From Anastatus disparis (lineage: Eukaryota > Arthropoda > Insecta > Hymenoptera > Eupelmidae): a stretch of DNA of 64,000 bases. Of this stretch, positions 10,961-27,962 are shown piece by piece. The DNA lies in the NCBI GenBank assembly GCA_017163975.1, contig JAFFSR010000351.1, positions 3,741,501 through 3,805,500 of the forward strand. Direction: 5' to 3'. How positions within the stretch are numbered: position 1 is the first letter of the stretch; the number at the start of each line of letters is the position of its first letter. The notes beneath the pieces are model-generated. The model saw only the letters and a program-made list of their open reading frames with translations. It was not told the origin of the DNA and ran no database searches. The translations under genes were made by a program, and so were the position numbers.

Positions 10961-12000
10961 GGTGACCTCTCTCTTTCTATCGGGGAGGATTTGATACACT
11001 CGTTTCTCGACAATATGGCTCCTTGGGAAAGTCCTTGACTCCTAGCCTAATTGTAGCCACGTTATGCCAAAGAAGTAGTGGTGTTGGGAGAATGTCCTCT
11101 CAGCGACCTCTCTGATCCCTTGGCGTTATCTCCGACTCGACTATAGACCTTAGCTCCAAGCTTTGAGGTGGGGAGAGGAGGAATACTCTCAGCCTTTGCT
11201 CCAAATGTTAAGATGATGAATCAAGCAGCCACGACTTCTCGAAGAAGCTGAATTGGGGAGAAACGTGCTTCCAGCGATCTCTGTGATTCCTCAGCGTTCT
11301 CTTTGGTGCGATAGGGACTTTAGATCCAAGCGTTGTCGAGCGGATTCCCTCTGGCTCTTCTATCAGCCACGGCTCTGTTAAGAAGTTGAGCTGGTGGGGG
11401 GTAGTATCCTCTCAGCAACCTCTCTCTCTCTCAGACTCCTTCATGACCCTTGGCTTCAAGCATTGGAACGATGTGCGTAATTACGACTCTTTGAAACAAC
11501 AGGCTTGATGGGTAAAGTGCTCTCTTGACTCCTCGATGAACCTTTATCGACTCGAAGCGTTGAAATGATTCAAACAGCCACAGCTTTCTCATATCCTCTC
11601 GATAAAGGAGTGTTGGTGGGGAATGGCAGCAGAAGTGGGGAGTTGTGCGTATAAGCGAAGAACTTCCCAACCAATGTCATGGGGCCATAAACTTCCACAG
11701 ACCTTCTCCGTGATCTCTCTCGTGGTGGAATGTGCAGTTAGGGACTTCCTCTGCCTAGAGCCTCGTAAGCAGACCTCTTTACTATGGATATTCTTCTCCT
11801 TTGCTTGGAGTCTCGTTCCTTGGATCTCTGGTTCCTGAAGCCTGAAGCCTTATGATGGATCTCAGTGATCTCTCTCCTCGACTGCCTACTTGAAGAACTC
11901 GATCCGTTGCAATGAAACGTGCTCTCTAGCGAACTTCTTCTTATACACTATTCAGCACAATGGTGGGAGTAAAAGTGGAGGTGGACGGAGAAAGAGAGGG
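10961..12000. repeat. GC-richer degenerate repeats upstream of PolB
   Basis: This kilobase is clearly more GC-rich than its surroundings. It repeats related phrases such as CTCTCAGCGACCTCTCTGAT, CC(A/T)(A/T)GC(G/T)TT and GGTGGGGAGAGG at irregular spacings of about 100-175 bp (for example near 11097, 11271 and 11409; and 11150, 11325, 11448 and 11546). No coding frame is convincing on either strand. It could be the terminal or promoter region of the Maverick element or a separate degenerate satellite. Confidence 0.5.
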
Positions 12001-12896
<896 letters not shown>

Positions 12897-14138
12897 TAAT
12901 TAATAAAAATAAAAACTAAAAATTTCACAATCAGAAAATCTGGGCCACATCTTTTTTTTTCTCCTCTTCGATGTTGCCACGCGTGCCGGTCTTGTAGGTA
13001 TACGGGTCCAAGGTGCAACTGATACCTCTAATCTTATCCATTCCTTGGATCTTACTTTCCTCCTAATTTTGGATTGTCGCTGCTGCTGTTCTTACTGCTG
13101 CTGCTCAACTTCGTTGGTCATGTCCAGGTCCGGCATATGATAGGGTGTTGTCGGTGGTGGTGGCGGAGGCATGCTCGCAAGACGTAGCCACTCACTATAT
13201 GTAATACTGGACGGCATCGGTGGTGATGAGTCTCCTGGTAGTGGTATCTTAGAGACATTCCATTTTGGTAATGGGATTTCTGCAGTAGCCTAAAAAAATT
13301 TTTAAATTATCAGAATAGAAAATTTTTCTAACTAAAATCATTTAAATAAAAAATGGTATATCATACACATAGCAATATTTCATTTACTTTGAATTATCAG
13401 AAAATAATAAATAAATTTGATAATTTATTAAAGAGATGTAAAATGGACACTATACCTGTACTCATAAAAATTTGTCTATCTTTCCATTTCATTGCTAAAT
13501 TTTCATTAAAAATGCATTAGCTTGTAGTATATAGATTATTCAGTTAAATTTTAAAATAAATTCATTCATTGACTATTGAGAATTTTGGGTTCCGAAATTA
13601 TTTATTAAAATTTTTTGATTTTGTACAGGAATCCAAACATCTTAAAAATTAATTTATTTATTTATTTGAAAATTTAACTGAATAATCTTCATGCTACAAG
13701 CTAATGCATTTCTTTTTTAAAAAATATAGCAATAAAATGAAAAGGAAGTTAATATTTATAAGTACAGGTGTAGTGTCCGTTTTACATCTCCTTAAAATTT
13801 TATATTTCACAGTAGTACAAACAGTTCATAAATATGTTAACGTTAATTGATAAGTTTTTCTAATTGAAATTACTAAAATTATTTAAATGATAAATTTTTT
13901 CTAGTTGAAATTGTTAAAATTCTTAACTTACCATCATTTCAATCTCCTCACTAAAAGAATTGTAATAATTTTTCATTGCCTTCGGTAAAAAATCCAACTT
14001 CTCTAGGGATTCCTCGAGTTCTGCGAGATGTTCTGTGTCCGGGCGCATTGTTGATAGTACATAATCGTTCAGACTATTTTCGTTATCCTCTTGAAGGAGC
14101 GTTGTAATTTCATTGAGCAGGATGTCGATGTTATTCAT
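12897..14138 (-). CDS. Two-exon gene of unknown function (proline-rich, possible nuclear protein)
   Basis: Exon 1 runs from the ATG at 14138 to 13932 and ends at a canonical donor ATG|GTAAGT. Intron 13931-13290 (642 bp) ends TTTTTTTAG|GC. Exon 2 continues in phase 0 from 13289. The frame reaches TAA at 13094-13092, giving 134 residues. Exon 1 is acidic and helical (LNEITTLLQEDNE, LEESLEKLDF); exon 2 is Pro-rich (PLPGDSSPPMPS, then six consecutive prolines) and ends in a Gln run. The same frame then stays open about 64 more codons, starting EQQQ and containing a basic KRRKKK motif, ending near 12897. The TAA thus sits inside a Gln repeat and may be a nonsense mutation. I do not recognise the family. 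Confidence 0.5.
13432..13791. mobile_element. 360-bp foldback MITE with TTAA target duplication, in the intron
   Basis: The two halves are inverted copies: the left end begins AGAGATGTAAAATGGACAC, and the right end reverse-complemented begins GGAGATGTAAAACGGACAC. TTAA flanks both sides (13428-13431 and 13792-13795), as for piggyBac-type insertions. It fills more than half of the intron of the two-exon gene. A second copy lies at 44211-44587. Confidence 0.85.
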
Positions 14139-15896
14139 GTTTGCTCTCCTTACTTGCACGAGAGTTCATTCGACTTATTACACATGACTGACTCTCTAAT
14201 AATGAAAAGCAGCTTACTTTTCGTCAAGTCCAAAGGTCATCAAGAAATTTCCCGATTAACTCATTTCAAAAAAAATTTTGGCTCAAACAAACAAACCTTT
14301 GTTTTAGAGAAAACACATGTATTTTCACTGAAAAACTGCTTTCAATATTTCTTTTTTTCATACTCTATTTAAGCTATTTTCATTCACTTGATTATTAATA
14401 CACAAAATTTTTAAAACAAACACTTTATTATCGAATGATTCGCTTTTCATCATGTAAACACGTTTGAACCTGCATTTTAAACTTGCATTTTCAATACAAT
14501 AAGACCACTTATAAATTTCACTTTGGGTTAAATATTTTTATACACTCATAAATATACACATGTAGAATTAATACACTTTATTATAACATTAAAATTTCTT
14601 TATTATAGTATCAAAAAACACATTATAACTTGCATCTGAAACACATGCATGCACTTATACGAATAATACACTTTTATACACATTTAATTTACATAAATTT
14701 CACTAACACTGAATAATGATACGAATACTACACTTACATTTAATTTACACTAATATTTCACTTTCCATTAAATGCTTAATGTACATGAATACTTTATTAT
14801 TCTTATATGATTTACACTAACACTGAATAATTATACACTTATATTTCACTTGTTTAAATATTTTTATAAAAAATTTAATTAATACACTACATATTTTTAT
14901 GTACAAATACTTTATTCTTATATAATTTTCACTAACACTGAATAATTACACACTCAAATTTCATTTTTTATTGAATATTTAATTTATACGAATTCCACTT
15001 ATTAGAATATTCTTTTATAAAAATAATGTACACTATATTTTTTATAAAGAATAATCTCTTGTTCTCACATTTTTAACGAATAAAAAATTATTTTACACTA
15101 ATACACAAAACTTATTTCACTACAAAGAGAATCATAAATCTTTCACGTAGAATAATGCCCTCATTCATAGGCGATGTATTTTCCGCTTTATGCCTTAGAG
15201 AACACACACATAGGTAATAAAATTTTATATTTTTCTCGAATCTTTTCGTTTTTTTTTTTTGAACTTTTTTCTTGCTTGAAACACGAAAACATTTCCATTC
15301 ATTTCACTAACATATGCGTAGAATATTCCCGTAGAAGGAAAAAAAAACCCGATACGTCAAAACAGCTGCACGTGCGTCTGTTTATATTTTGTTCGAAACC
15401 GGTATACACGTGATGATGCTGTTCTATTCTATCGGTAAGTAGACAATTGCTGCTCGACTAATCTCGGCTACTTTCGGGAACGGTCGCGCCGCACTATATA
15501 CAGTTTACCGAAGTAACTGATCAGCAGGTATCTAACATTTAAAAAGAGAGTCGCTCACCTTAATTGATGAAGCAGTTGCACTAAAGCTATGGGACATAGT
15601 AACAGTACAAAAAATTTTTCCTTCTTTACGAGAGATACTTTAATGTCATACAAATAGTCGATTATTGCATTTTCATCATTAACTAGGTTGATGACTGGTA
15701 AATAGAAGCAATTGATACTGTATACAAGTGATCAACGATCTACTTTATCGATAAATTGATTTAACTAGCTTGCCATGCAGTTACGCAACATAGAAAAGGT
15801 CAACGATCTACTTTATCGATGAATAGATAGATAAATAGACGCGACTGGCGTGTCATACATAGCACGCAGCAAAATCTATCAATACACATCCAAAAT
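14139..15896. other. AT-rich region upstream of the two-exon gene, with degenerate direct repeats
   Basis: No supported gene. From about 14390 to 15130 the phrase ACTAACACTGAATAAT(T)ATACACTT and fragments of it recur, giving a degenerate repeat block. A more GC-balanced patch at 15420-15560 could hold a promoter but has no clear element. A 21-bp phrase CAACGATCTACTTTATCGAT is repeated at about 15734 and 15801; the first is followed by AA, giving TATCGATA, which matches the insect DRE motif. Confidence 0.5.
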
Positions 15897-16007
15897 AGCT
15901 GTAAGGATTTTGGAACAGGGCGCTACTGGAACAAGGCGCGACTGGCACACTTTGTGTGCTAGTAGCGCCCTGTTCTAGTAGCGACCTATTCCAGAATCCT
16001 TACAGCT
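15897..16007. mobile_element. 111-bp hairpin MITE
   Basis: A near-perfect palindrome: AGCTGTAAGGATT at the left and AATCCTTACAGCT at the right, with inner arms GAACAGGGCGCTACT and AGTAGCGCCCTGTTC. It abuts the left end of the 34.5-kb nest. Confidence 0.85.
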
Positions 16008-17244
16008 TACCTACTTTACAGATATTCTTTTTCGTTTTTTTTTAAATCGAGTGGTCAATTTTGTCCGACAAATCCTGTGCAGCGTTTTTTTGAACCGATA
16101 ACCCAAACATGTCATCTAAGCGGTAATTGTTTCGTGTTTAACATACTTCAGACAATGAGTTTTATGTTAAAGGAGCATTAAACATAATCAAATAATCAAT
16201 CGTCCGACAAAAAAATAGAAGTGTAGTGTAATAATTATCAATAATTTAAATTTTTTTTAATATTAACAACTACTACTAAAATAAGTCACCGCTGTGACTT
16301 CTTTTTTTTCGAGTCTAAGCGTGGCTTAAGGGCTAGGGGTTCACATTAGTTACGTAAGAGAAAATAAAAGAATAATAATAAATGCAAAAAATTTTACAAA
16401 TAAAATAACTCAAGGGGTTATTGTGATCTTCACCTGATCATATACCCACAAGAGTTAGGAGCTAAAGGGTTATAGCACAAGGCTAATGATATCCATTTAG
16501 CTCTTACTTTTAAAGAAATATTACTATTCCAGTGGAAGTATACTAAAGGGTTAGAGACTTGCAAGTAACTGGTTACCCTTTGAGTGGCGTTCGATTCAAA
16601 AGGAACTGTTTTATTAAAATAGAAAAATTGATGGGTTGGTAACACCTGTCAATTTATCCTTCGATTGTTCCTTTTGAAAAAAAGAGCAAGAGCAAATAAT
16701 GCTCTTGACTAGCGTCCAAAGGTTGAAAAAAAAATTTTTTTAGTTGAAGGGTGAGTTATAACCTTCAACTTTGCGTTCAAATAATTTCTATTATAAATAG
16801 AAATCGACTTAAGGATTATTTACACCCACCAAATCGTGCTTTCAGTAAGTGAAATGTAGAGAAAAAATAAGATTGAAATCTTATTAAACTTACTTTTGTA
16901 TTTTCCCGGTTTAAATTGTACAAAATTTGAACTTGGGAAGCGAAATTGAAAAAAAGAGAAATTTAAAAATAAAAATTACTGGGACCAAAAGGTCTGAAAA
17001 AATTTTAGAAAAATTCAGAAAAGAGACTCAAAGGTCTGCAGATGAATTTAGAAAGCCCGGAGGTCCATAACTTCGTTTTCACAAAGTCGTGGTACGAATG
17101 ACGATTATGCAACTCGTCGCTGGTCCTTATATACCTCTGCTGAACACTCACACATAGGAAAATGCGTTAGTGTTAGAAAGAAAACAATAGTTTTTACTCA
17201 GTTTTCTCCAATTTCGCTTCCCTTAAAATACAAGAGAGAGAGAG

Positions 17245-19712
17245 AGAGACTTAGACTTAGACTTAGACTTATTTATTTGGCCTTGGGGTAGAACCCTGTC
17301 TGGCACTAAAGAAACAGTTACAACGACGTATTACAATTTATAATAATAATAACAAGTAAGAGATCAAATGTGAAAAGCATAATATACATTTTCTGAAGTT
17401 ATTCATATAAAGATAACAATAATATAGATAATAATCTTGTAGAAAATCAATTAGAATATCATATATAATATAAGTAACTAAATCAAAATAACAATTAATT
17501 ATTCAATACAGTATAGAAATAATTAGATAAACAATATATATAATTATAGAATAATTAATTAAACAATAGCAAAAATTTTAGCACATAAGCAATAGCAATT
17601 AACGATTAAGTGAGTTTAGTTGTTACTAAATAGTCTTGTGCTCAATTTAAATTATGCTTCAAGCAATAGTAATCAATACAATTCATAATTGAAAGTTATG
17701 GTTCATCTAATCAAAACTACTATGAAACTCAGCCTGTACCAGTTTCTTGCTGCCACAACTCACATTCACTCAATAAAAGCTTATTATACAAGGGACGCTT
17801 GAAAGAGAGCGAAGCTTCAGGAGAGAAAGACTCCAATGAAGATAACTCTTTATTGAAATACTCCGCTGCCGAGAAACAAATGAGTGTTGGAAAACAGCAG
17901 TACGCACATTTGGACAGATGAACAACCTGGATGGTAGTCTGGTTGATGAGCGCACTGAAGCATCAACATGCTACCTTATAAACCTAAAGGCTAGGTATGA
18001 TGAAGAATTATGTGAAATAACATTAAAAGCAAGAGACATCTTAAGATATAAACGTCTGTTTTTAACAGACAACCATCCATAGTCAAGTCTATAAGGTGTA
18101 ACTCTGCTACGCCAACCAATATGGCCGTGAACAAATCCGATGCAGGCATTGAAGGCTCTATGCAGACGTAAGTTTTGCGTTTGAGGCAGATCGTCATAAG
18201 CAATCGATGCATAATCAAGAATTGGAAAAATAAGAGACTCCACTAATTGCTTTCTCGTATCTGAGGCCAATGCATGTCTATAGAACTTAAGAGATCTTAA
18301 GGTGTCATGAATCTTTCGCTCAGTACAAGAAACATGCTTACTCCAGTCCAGTGTAGAAGAAATCCACAGACCAAGATTTTTAACAACAGAGGAGTAAGGA
18401 ACAATAGTATTTCCTACATATATAGATGGAATGGATGGATTGTCATTTAAGCGAGAAATAAATTTCTAACTGCCGATGAAAATGGCCTGTGTTTTAAGAG
18501 CATTCAAAAGAAGCCCATTTTCCTCTGCCCACTTAATGACAGATGCAACATCATGAATTGATAAGGTTGACCTCATCTTCGAGATTTACAAGCAAAGAAG
18601 ATTTATAAACCTGGAGGTCATCAGCAAAAAGAATATGCTTTGTCGATGATAAGGCAAGCGGAGCATCATTTATGTAAACCAAAAACAGGAGTGGACCAAG
18701 AACACTACCCTGTGGAACACCGGCAGTCACCTGAGACCAAAAGGATGGTTGATTACATTCATCCACAACAGAATAAGCCCGACCTCTCAAGTACGACGCA
18801 AACCATCTGATTACAACATCAGAGCAATTCATTGACCGAAGTTTAATGAGCAGTCTACTATGTGGAACTCTATCAAAGGCCTTAGAGAAATCAAACAGAA
18901 GCAAGAGAGTGATCATTCTATAAACAATGGCAGACCTACAGTCGTCAAGTAGATGTAAAAGAGCAGTCTGTGTACTATGACCCTTTCTAAAGCCGGCCTG
19001 ATAACAATCCAGTAAAGAATTGGACTCGAGATGAGCCGATAACTGTGTGTGAACAACCCTCTCCAGAACCTTAGAGACCTCACATAACTTAGCTATAGGT
19101 CGAGTTTGAGAGGGATCATCCATTTTAGTTTGCTTTGCTAGAGGTAAAAGAAAAGCCCTTTTCCATGTCTCAGGAAAATGGCCAAAAGATAAAGAGTCAT
19201 TGACTATAGAAGCTAAGCTTGTAGACAGAGAGCCACCAATCATCTTGAGCATATCAGCTGATATGCGATCAGGACCAACCGCCCTAGAACTGGATAAACG
19301 AAGGAGATTTACAAGGTTAGGAGGATCAACATCCGCATCAGTCAAAGCTAAGCTCTGTGAAGAAACAGAAGTATAATGCTTTAAGAGTACTGATGAAGAG
19401 AAGTACTTGAGAGGTGAAGGCAGAGCACTGCTAGCCAGGCCAAGCTTACGCAATTCGGACTATTTGCTCTTAACTGAAGAAGCCGAAGAAACTTTACTTG
19501 CTATATAGTCATTTTTCAGCTTACTAAAGGAATTAGAAACCTTATTCCTAAGCAGCTTAAAACGAGCATAAGCATCATCCGACCCAGTTCTCATAGCCAG
19601 TTTATAACACTTATCACGATTCTTCATAAGCAACCTGATATCATGATTGGCCCATGGCTTACGTTTAGTGGTAATCGTTATTAGCTTTTCAGGCGCAAAC
19701 CTGTCAAAAGCC
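17245..19712 (-). mobile_element. 5'-truncated non-LTR retrotransposon (LINE)
   Basis: The minus-strand element has a reverse transcriptase frame and a 3' tail of AAGTCT-like hexamer repeats (17250-17275), as seen in I/Jockey/CR1-type LINEs. It is truncated at its 5' end at about 19712. The flanks CCCTTAAAAT (about 17222) and CCTTAAGAAT (about 19712) look like a slightly diverged target duplication. It sits within the LTR-type insertion. Confidence 0.8.
17770..19710 (-). pseudogene. LINE ORF2 reverse transcriptase, frameshifted
   Basis: The main open part (19453-18551) holds the RT domain: SSSRAVGPDRISADMLK, a DFSKAFDRVPH block containing the first catalytic Asp, GVPQGSVLGPLLFLVYIND, and ILFADDLQVYK with the F-A-D-D catalytic box. 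Upstream, the frame KPWANHDIRLLMKNRDKCY is visible to about 19700, with a TAG at about 19465. Downstream, thumb and connection sequence continues in other frames (GLWISSTLDWSKHV; PILDYASIAYDD at 18270-17971). Breaks are a frameshift at about 18560, a TAG at about 18468 and a frameshift at about 17975. The endonuclease domain is missing. It is inactive but well preserved, so its insertion is not ancient. Confidence 0.88.
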
Positions 19713-19802
19713 TTAAGAATTAAGAATTTTAAGCTTTAAGAATTTTTGCTGGACTTTACAGAAGTTTAAAGTCAGTTGGATAAAATTAAAGTTGAAAATA
19801 AC

Positions 19803-20016
19803 TGCTAAAATTGGCGAGGGTTAGCTTGAATGAAATAAAAGCAATTAATTCTAATAAATAATTTATAATGAAAAACATATCCGCACAATACAACTTAACT
19901 ATCTAATAGTCGCTTACGGAATGAACCAACGCATCTCACGTTCATCAAACATATCCCGCCTTACGGTGGTGCTGCACACTACACACACACAATAAAGCGT
20001 GTCTATATTTCTAACA
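19803..20016 (-). repeat. 3' LTR of the copia element
   Basis: 214 bp; on the minus strand it begins TGTTAGAAATATAG and ends TTTTAGCA, followed by GTTAT (the target duplication). Aligns with 49287-49542; length differences come mostly from the AC microsatellite. Confidence 0.85.
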
Positions 20017-20026
20017 ATCCCTTCCA

Positions 20027-20081
<55 letters not shown>

Positions 20082-20083
20082 TT
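20017..20083 (-). other. Polypurine tract and (TA)n(TG)n tract next to the 3' LTR
   Basis: On the minus strand ATGGAAGGGAT directly precedes TGTTAG of the LTR, which is the expected place of a polypurine tract for plus-strand DNA priming. It is followed (plus orientation) by a TA/TG dinucleotide tract. Confidence 0.6.
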
Positions 20084-20219
20084 TTAAATTTTTATCAGTC
20101 CTATTAGTCTTCAGTATTAACTTTGACAGTCGTTCATGCAGGTTAATGCCAGCGGTTTTGTAAATACGTCAGCTATCTGATGTTTAAAAGAAACCCAGCT
20201 AACATTTATCAGACTTTTT

Positions 20220-20672
20220 TTTACACACTCCTTTATATAGTGTCCCTTTATTTTTGTCAAATGACTTAACTAGGTTGTACCACCTATTTTTCTACCATTT
20301 GTAAACAGTCGTCCTATCCTTTATATCTAAATTTAAAGTCTTTTGTTCCTTTTAAGTATCTCAATACTCTTACAATTATTTGTCAGTGATCTTCTATGGG
20401 GTTGATTTGGTGTCTGCTTTAAACATTAACTGCACAGGCAATATCTGGCCTGCTTGCATTGGCTAAATATAATATGCCAACTGCTTCATGATAGGGTTGA
20501 TTACATTTGCTTTTTGTCATTAGTTTGTCACTCACTTTATCTTTTTCTTCACGCTGTCTTTTCTTCCTATCGTCCACCTGGTTGGTTACCATAGGTGTTC
20601 GTTGAGAAGGTGATTAATCAAAACCGAACTTCTTTAGCATTTTGTTTATGGATTCTTCTTGCTTAATGCTTA
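20220..20672 (-). pseudogene. Copia RT C-terminal / RNase H start fragment
   Basis: Minus-strand blocks MLKKFGF, RTPMVTNQVD, NQPYHEAVGILYLANASRPDI and VLRYLKGT are typical of the region linking RT and RNase H in Ty1/copia polyproteins. Frames shift and contain stops. It is interrupted on its N-terminal side by the 665-bp MITE. Confidence 0.7.
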
Positions 20673-21337
20673 CAAGGAGAGGTCTCCACCTCCGGGAAAC
20701 GGATTCGGCTGAAACTGTAGGATATGATTTTTTAATGAAAAGAAATAAACCCGTGTTTTTTTCTTTTCGTCGAATAGGCCTCCTAGACAAAAATGTAGAC
20801 TTTTTCGAAAATATAGTAAAAAGAAGTCTTTACAAGAACTTGAATATCCGAATAACTAAGACTCTTACATAAAAATACATGAAAGATGAAATAAAGTGCA
20901 AATCAAATACTTTAATTTAAACTTTGCTGCATTAAAAAAGCTTTAGTAGTTTAAAAGTTACAGGTAATTAAAATATGCTAATGAAATAGCGTAGAAAATT
21001 TATGATTTTTTATATGCTTAAAAAATTAACAAATATGTAATAATTTTCAATAAAGCATAACTTTTGAACAATTGAAGCTTTTTTAATCCAACAGAGCTTA
21101 AATTAAAGCATTTAATTTGCATTTTTTATGTATTTTATTGTAAGAGTCTTAGTTGTTTGGATATGCAAGTTCTTACAAAGGCTCCTTTTTACTATATTTT
21201 CAAAAAAATGTCTATATCCTTGCCTAGGGAGCCTATTCAATGAAAAGAAAAAAACACGGGTTCATTTCTTTCCATTAAAAAATCATGTCCTGCAGTTCCA
21301 GCCAAATCCGTTTCCCGGAGATAGGGACCTCTCCTTG
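20673..21337. mobile_element. 665-bp palindromic MITE inside the copia pol region
   Basis: Inverted arms start CAAGGAGAGGTC and end GACCTCTCCTTG, with inner matches CGGGAAACGGATT and AATCCGTTTCCCGG. TTA flanks both sides (20670-20672 and 21338-21340), consistent with a PIF/Harbinger-like 3-bp target. The centre is at about 21005. Confidence 0.8.
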
Positions 21338-21340
21338 TTA

Positions 21341-21704
21341 GTATCCTATTCTTTCTGTCTCGCTTTATTTCTCAGCCTAAGAAACTTTTAGGCTCACTAA
21401 TTTATGTCATCTTGAATTCTTCCTTTCAATTTGTCCTAAATCTTTCAAGCATCTGTACGTTATTGCAAACTAGCAGAATATTATCTATATACAATATCAT
21501 GATAAGAAATCCGTCTTCTTCTTGCTGAGTAAATACACAAAGCTGATTGTTGAATGATCTAAGTTCATATTTCTTTACTGCCTCTTTAAAACTTTCATTT
21601 CAACATTTTGGACTGACTTTCAAACCGTATAAAGCCTTTTTTAATTTACAATCCTTGTTTCGTTTGATCCTTTCATAAACAGTCATCCCCTCAGGTATTT
21701 GCAT
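21341..21704 (-). pseudogene. Copia RT central fragment
   Basis: Minus strand shows MQIPEGM, KLKKALYGLK and LYIDNILLV, the last corresponding to the YVDD catalytic box with the second Asp changed to Asn. A TGA replaces the usual Trp in SPKC*N. It begins exactly where the 14-kb unit was inserted. Confidence 0.75.
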
Positions 21705-21719
21705 CCCAAACAGCATGAA

Positions 21720-23892
21720 AGAATTTTGAAATGATTTCATGAAATATTACAAGTAATAATACGTTGAAAGCATTTAAAAAGAACTTAAAAAGATAACTAT
21801 ATTCTTTTGAAAAGAATTTATGAAATAATACACAGAAAGATTACAAAGTCTTTACAAAACTAATACCAAAAAGGAAACGAAAGTTAAGACATGAAATATT
21901 ACACGAATCCTTACTGAAAGGACTTTGAGAGGACTTCTTGAAAGGAAACAAGAAAAAACTCGGAAAATTTCCAACGATTCAAGTCATAAAATAATTTAGG
22001 AAGATTTTCGGAATAATCTATATTCTTTCACCGAATCATTTCAAGATTCATTCTTAAAGCTTTCATGAAATAATTCATGCAATATTTTGGAAAAGTCTCA
22101 AGAAATCATACATGAAATAATTTTGAAATCTTTTTGAAATATTTCATGAAATAACTTATGATGAGAATAAAAGTTATTACATGAATCCTTACTAAAAGGA
22201 CTTTGAAAAGACTTCTTGAAAGGAAAAAAGAAAGAACTCAGAACTCTTTCGAAGGTTCCAGTCGTAAAATAATTCAGAAAGATTTTCGAAATAATCTAAG
22301 TTATTCTTTCACCGAATAATTTCATCATTCTTCCAAAAAGGTTTAACGTAATAATTTCATGTAAGATTTTCGTAAAATCTCACGAATTCTTACATGAAAT
22401 AATTTTAAAATCTTTTTAAAATAATTCATGAAAGAACTTATCATGACGAAAAAGTTATTACATGAATTCTTACTGAAAGTACTTTGAAAAGACTTCTTGA
22501 AAGAAAACAAGAAAGAACTCAGAAATCTTACGAAGGTTCTAATCATAAAATAATTTAGAAAGGTTTTCGGAATGATCTAAGGTATTCTTTCAGCGAATCA
22601 TTTCAAAATTCATTCAAAAAGCTTTTATGGAATAATTCATGCAATATTTTGGTAAAGTCTCAAGAAATCATACGTGAAATAATTTTAAAATTTTTTTGAA
22701 TTAATTCATGAAATAACTTATGATGAGAATAAAAGTTATTACATGAATCCTTACTTAAAGGACTTTAAAAAGACTTCCTGAAAGAAAACAAGAAAAAACT
22801 CAGAAATCTTTCGAAGTTTCCAGTCGTAAAATAATTTAGAAAGATTTTCGGAATGATCTAAGGTATTCTTTCACCGAATCATTTCGAGATTCTTTCAAAA
22901 AGCATTCATGTAATAATTCATGCAATATTTTGGTAAAGTCTTAAGAAATCATACATGAAATAATTTTGAAATCTTTTTAAAATAATTCATGAAAGAACTT
23001 ATCATAACGATAAAAGTTATTACATGAATCCTTGCTGAAAGTACGTTAAAAGAACTTCTTGAAAGAAAAAAAAGAAAGAACTCAGAACTTTCTCGAAGTT
23101 TCCAGTCGTAAAATAATTCAGAAAAATTTTTGGAATAATGTAAGTTATTCTTTCACCGAGTAATTTCAATATTCTTCCAAAAAGGTTTAATGTAATAATT
23201 TCATGCAAAATTTTCGTAAAATCTCACGAATCCTTGCATGAAATAGTTTAAAAATCTTTTTGAAATAATTCATGAAAGAACTTATCATGACGATAAAATT
23301 TATTACATGAATCCTTACTGAAAGTACTTTAAAGAACTTCTTGGAAAGAAACAAGAAAGAACTCAGAAATCTTACGAAGGTTCTAATCATAAAATAGTTC
23401 AGAAAGATTTTCGGAATGATCCAAGGTATTCTTCCACCGAATCATTTCAATATTCATTCAAAAAGCTTTCATGAGATAAATCATGCAATATTTTGGTAAA
23501 GTCTTAAGAAATCATACATGAAATAATTTTGAAATCTTTTTGAAATATCTCATAAAATAACTTATGATGATAATAAAAGTTATTACATAAATCCTTACTG
23601 AAAGTACTTTGAAAGAACTTCTTGAAAGGAAAGAAGACAGAACTCATAAGTCTTTCGAAGTTTCCAGTCGTAAAATAATTCAGAAAGTTTTTCGGAATAA
23701 TCTAAGTTATTCTTTCACCGAATAATTTCAGTATTCTTCCAAAAAGCTTTAATGTAATAATTTTATATAAAATTTTCGTAAAATCTCACGAATCCTTACA
23801 TGGAATAATTTTAAAATCTTTTTGAAATAATTCATGAAAGAACTTATCATGACGATAAAAGTTATTACATGAATCCTTACTGAAAGTACTTT
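21720..23892. repeat. About 280-bp satellite array, first block (about 8 units)
   Basis: The marker GACTTCTTGAAAG recurs at about 21932, 22211, 22490, 22769, 23050, 23331 and 23607 (steps 276-281 bp). Each unit also contains short TTCATGAAA/TTTCATG inverted motifs. All ORFs here are by-products of the repeat. Confidence 0.95.
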
Positions 23893-23979
23893 CCTTGGTA
23901 ACACAATCTGTTGCAAGCTCGATTGCGCAGAACTTGCGTGGTCTGTTTTCACATTTTAATGCATATCTGCTGAAATTTA

Positions 23980-24480
23980 ATTGCGACTGAAACGTGCGTC
24001 AGATTTGTAACAGATTGCCAATCGAAACGTGCGATTCTAAGATGAGAATAAACACGCAAACTTGCAGCAGAATCGAAGCAGTCTTTCGTAAGAATCTTGC
24101 AGCAGCACTTTACCCCAGAATTACATAAGAATGACATAAGTTGAGCGCAATTATATGACGAGAATAAACACGCAAACTTGCAGCAGAATCGAAGCAGTCT
24201 TCCGTAAGAATCTTGCAGCAGCACTTTACCCCAGAATTACATAAATATGACAAAAGTTAATTGCAATTATATGACGAGAATAAACACGCAAATGTACAGC
24301 AGAATCAAAGCAGTTTTATGTGAGAATCTTGCAGCGGATTTGCGCTAAAATTACATCAGAAGGACAAAAGTTAAATGCAATCTTATCATAAGAATAATCA
24401 TGTGAGCATACAGCTTACTTGAAGTTATCTCGCATAAGAATCTTGCGATAAAACTTTACTACAGAATTACGTATGAATGT
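23980..24480. repeat. 116-bp tandem units, left arm of the foldback element
   Basis: The phrase GAGAATAAACACGCAAA recurs near 24041, 24158 and 24273. Inverted copies occupy about 28300-28830, and a third block lies at 41665-42120. Confidence 0.9.
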
Positions 24481-24514
24481 AGAACCAAAATATTTATCAT
24501 ATTTTACTGATAGA

Positions 24515-27962
<3,448 letters not shown>

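Larger units (their letters stand above)
16222..19759. mobile_element. LTR-type insertion (probable solo LTR) containing a LINE
   Basis: Starts TGTAGTG and ends TTTACA, and is flanked by a 5-bp duplication AGAAG (16217-16221 and 19760-19764) inside the left arm of the palindromic host. Minus the LINE, it is about 1.05 kb (16222-17231 plus 19713-19759) with no ORF, which fits a solo LTR. A TATATA-like phrase occurs at about 17138. Superfamily cannot be assigned. Confidence 0.65.

Noticed and set aside
17245..17280. CTTAGA repeats considered as telomere-like
   Set aside because: The hexamer is the 3' tail of the LINE, not the TTAGG insect telomere repeat.
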